Positions 63,138 to 64,000 of a stretch of 64,000 nucleotides of DNA are shown one piece after another. Source of the DNA: an uncultured Veillonellaceae bacterium (GTDB lineage Bacteria > Bacillota > Negativicutes > Selenomonadales > Selenomonadaceae); contig CACZZN010000002.1 of NCBI GenBank assembly GCA_902785705.1, positions 895-64,894 of the forward strand, given 5' to 3'. A program made the position numbers and the translations under genes. The notes beneath the pieces are model-generated. The model was not told the DNA's origin. It ran no database searches and saw nothing but the letters and a program-made list of their open reading frames with translations. How positions within the stretch are numbered: position 1 is the first letter of the stretch; the number at the start of each line of letters is the position of its first letter.

Positions 63138-64000
63138 TTATGCCATTCTGGAGAGATCGCGGAACTTCGTGAACTCCTTCTGGAAGAAGAGGCTCACCGT
63201 ACCGATGGCCCCATTGCGGTGCTTCGCGATGATGACTTCGGTGATGTTCTTGTTCTCCGTATCCTGATCGTAGTAGTCCTCCCGGTAGAGGAACATCACG
63301 ATATCCGCATCCTGCTCCAAGGAACCGGACTCACGCAGGTCGCTGAGCATAGGCTTCTTGACCTGGCGTGATTCCACGCCTCGGCTGAGCTGGGAAAGCG
63401 CCACCACAGGCACATTGAGCTCACGCGCCAAGGCTTTCAGCGAACGCGAGATTTCCGAGATCTCTTGCTGCCGATTGTCCCCGCCCCGGCTGACCCTGCC
63501 CTGCATGAGCTGCAGGTAGTCAATGATGACAAGGTCCAGCCCATGCTCCGCCTTGAGGCGGCGCGCCTTGGACCGCAGTTCCATGACCGTGATGCCCGGT
63601 GTGTCATCAATATAGATTTTCGCCTTGGAAAGCTTGTCTGCCGTATGGATGAGCCGTTCCCATTCCTCATCCTCCAGCTTCCCTGTCCGGAGGCGCTGGG
63701 AGTCAATGCCCCCCTCGGAGCAAAGCATGCGCTGCACCAGCTGCTCCTTCGACATCTCCAGCGAGAAAAACGCGACAGAACTCTCATGGAGCGCCGCATA
63801 GGCCGCTATATTCAGGGTGAACGCTGTCTTTCCCATGGATGGGCGCGCCGCGACCAGCACCAGATCGGACTTCTGCAGTCCCGAAGTCAGTTCGTCCAGA
63901 TCCTTGAAGCCTGTCGCGATCCCCGTAAGCCCCCCCTGTGATTCAAAGAGGCTTTCCACGCGGGAAATCGTGTCCATGAGGATATTGGAAATCGGCTCGA
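63138..64000 (-). CDS. dnaB: replicative DNA helicase DnaB (3' part, gene runs off the window)
   Basis: C-terminal RecA-like helicase domain: [25 protein letters not shown] (Walker A GKT), [10 protein letters not shown] (Walker B), [25 protein letters not shown] and [19 protein letters not shown]; ends KFRDL. The N-terminal domain lies beyond 64000 (the frame is open to the edge). This is the host replicative helicase that the mobile element would presumably recruit. Confidence 0.95.
   Translation of the reverse strand, partial: EPISNILMDTISRVESLFESQGGLTGIATGFKDLDELTSGLQKSDLVLVAARPSMGKTAFTLNIAAYAALHESSVAFFSLEMSKEQLVQRMLCSEGGIDSQRLRTGKLEDEEWERLIHTADKLSKAKIYIDDTPGITVMELRSKARRLKAEHGLDLVIIDYLQLMQGRVSRGGDNRQQEISEISRSLKALARELNVPVVALSQLSRGVESRQVKKPMLSDLRESGSLEQDADIVMFLYREDYYDQDTENKNITEVIIAKHRNGAIGTVSLFFQKEFTKFRDLSRMA

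Overview
The window looks like a chromosome segment of a diderm Firmicute (Negativicutes, most likely Selenomonadaceae). It combines a complete Kdo/lipid A and LPS-transport gene set with Firmicutes-style Shine-Dalgarno sites, a TagO/WecA-MraY type glycosyltransferase, flagellins read from sigma-28-like promoters, and a PTS/sucrose operon. From the tRNA at 13.8 kb to the right edge every gene I call is on the minus strand.

Region 1 (about 98-13,716) is an integrated mobile element. Identical 16-bp direct repeats (TAACTATTCGCTAACT at 98-113 and 13,701-13,716) bracket it, and a tyrosine integrase with two small excisionase-like HTH proteins sits at the right end, next to tRNA-Thr(CGT). It has two divergent arms. 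The left (minus) arm carries two HTH regulators, a wHTH protein translationally coupled to a primase-like AEP/zinc-finger protein, and, past a terminator, AT-rich cargo: an orphan nucleotidyltransferase, a DUF805-FliL-like fusion, a DUF2971 protein, a remnant of an MmeI-like restriction enzyme, and an MNT/HEPN toxin-antitoxin pair. The right (plus) arm carries two tandem paralogues that both end in the beta-clamp-binding sequence QLSLF, a RadC-like JAB protein, small zinc and ferredoxin-like proteins, a YqaJ exonuclease with a candidate annealing partner, a long leader-RNA hairpin, then xis-xis-int. No capsid, terminase, relaxase or conjugation gene is visible, so it is best described as a small non-conjugative integrative element or phage-satellite-like island. 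This is the part of the window most likely to hold undescribed biology.

Region 2 (13.9-28.8 kb) concerns the cell surface. A two-partner secretion locus (TpsB transporter and a roughly 2,930-residue TpsA adhesin with about 15 YDG repeats and a Gly/Pro hinge) is followed by two flagellin genes, one of which carries an inserted zinc-metalloprotease (flagellinolysin), then a YbjN-family protein.

Region 3 (28.9-37.9 kb) is the F1Fo ATP synthase operon (atpI-B-E-F-H-A-G-D-C; c subunit of proton type). Upstream of it lie an unusual Fic-like/STAS/APH-kinase fusion gene and an AtpZ-like gene.

Region 4 (37.9-59.3 kb) is an envelope supercluster, listed here in transcription order: lpxL-like, lpxC, fabZ, lpxA, lpxI, lpxB, msbA, waaA-lpxK fusion, kdsB, kdsA, kdsD, kdsC, lpxL-like, lptC, lptA, lptB, lptF/G, a DUF3084 gene, a YqgF-like gene, a dCMP deaminase gene, a wecA/tagO-like gene and wecB. 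It makes lipid A-Kdo, flips it (MsbA) and exports it (Lpt). lpxD is not in the window.

Region 5 (59.5-64 kb) has a sucrose operon (PTS EII with A-B-C domain order, then scrB) under a consensus-like promoter with a LacI-type palindrome, and the 3' part of dnaB. All names come from reading motifs in the sequence; no database search was possible.
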